DNA from: an uncultured Eubacteriales bacterium
Lineage (GTDB): Bacteria > Bacillota_A > Clostridia > Lachnospirales > Lachnospiraceae
Length of the DNA: 12,540 nucleotides
Reading direction: 5' to 3'
Assembly (NCBI GenBank): GCA_900321365.1
Contig: ONVT01000234.1
Coordinates: 1-12,540, forward strand
Below are positions 12,495 to 12,540 of this stretch, one piece after another. Under the pieces are notes generated by a model, which worked only from the letters and a program-made list of their open reading frames with translations, searched no databases and had not been told where the DNA came from. The position numbers were made by a program, and so were the translations under genes. The number at the start of each line of letters is the position of its first letter. The first letter of the stretch is position 1.

Positions 12495-12540
12495 GAGCAG
12501 TCGGTATGATCCTGGCCGGCGGCAACAGCTACCGGATGAA
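12491..12540 (+). CDS. glgD: glucose-1-phosphate adenylyltransferase subunit GlgD (partial, 5' end)
   Basis: Only the first 16 codons are in the window, running off the right edge. They encode [16 protein letters not shown], a nucleotidyltransferase N-terminus very like GlgD, with LAGGNSYRM in place of the catalytic GGQGSRL loop of GlgC. The start overlaps the glgC stop by four bases (ATGA), indicating translational coupling. In Firmicutes GlgD is the usual second gene and acts as the non-catalytic or modulatory partner of GlgC. Confidence 0.85.
   Translation, partial: MRAVGMILAGGNSYRM

Noticed and set aside
1..12540. CRISPR array, tRNA, rRNA, insertion sequence or attachment site
   Set aside because: No spaced direct-repeat series, cloverleaf, terminal inverted repeats, transposase or integrase seen on either strand.

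Overview
The window looks like an ordinary chromosomal segment of a fairly GC-rich Clostridia, most likely Lachnospiraceae. The evidence is gene content: a stand-alone AICAR transformylase beside a PurO-type IMP cyclohydrolase, a DnaD-domain protein plus DnaC/DnaI-like loader followed by an atypical PRPP synthetase, and a glgC-glgD pair. Starts are preceded by Gram-positive Shine-Dalgarno sequences. I see no rRNA, tRNA, CRISPR array, transposase, integrase, phage gene or defence island. The genus assignment is inference.

Layout. Bases 1-173 are non-coding: a small imperfect hairpin at the left edge, then a strong terminator for mscL. mscL (174-614, minus) encodes a mechanosensitive channel with an added C-terminal zinc ribbon. 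It is divergent from a two-gene nuclease/ATPase module on the plus strand: an SbcD/YhaO-like phosphoesterase (794-1852) and a short, membrane-anchored YhaN/SbcC-like ATPase (1991-3880). The two divergent promoters appear physically interleaved around a dyad. A separate promoter at 3901-3929 then drives purO (3973-4692) and the AICAR transformylase gene (4718-5899), which together do the work of a bifunctional PurH. A perfect 12-bp terminator (5937-5969) separates them from the convergent minus-strand genes.

The minus-strand block is dnaD (9419-8349), dnaC (8345-7302), prs (7234-5996), read right to left as an apparent operon. It joins two helicase-loading proteins to PRPP synthesis. Its 207-bp upstream region is the richest non-coding stretch: DnaA-box-like sequences, an operator-like dyad, an extended -10, a leader inverted repeat, tandem CTTAAG-containing repeats and a G-rich tract. 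murC (11015-9627, minus) lies upstream with its own promoter and is divergent from glgC (11220-12494, plus). glgC overlaps glgD by four bases; glgD runs off the window.

Together these genes cover osmotic protection, DNA end processing, purine synthesis from PRPP to IMP, replication initiation, peptidoglycan precursor synthesis and glycogen synthesis. The unusual signals are in gene architecture (MscL zinc ribbon, membrane-anchored YhaN, split PurH) and in promoter regions. I found no convincing wholly new system.
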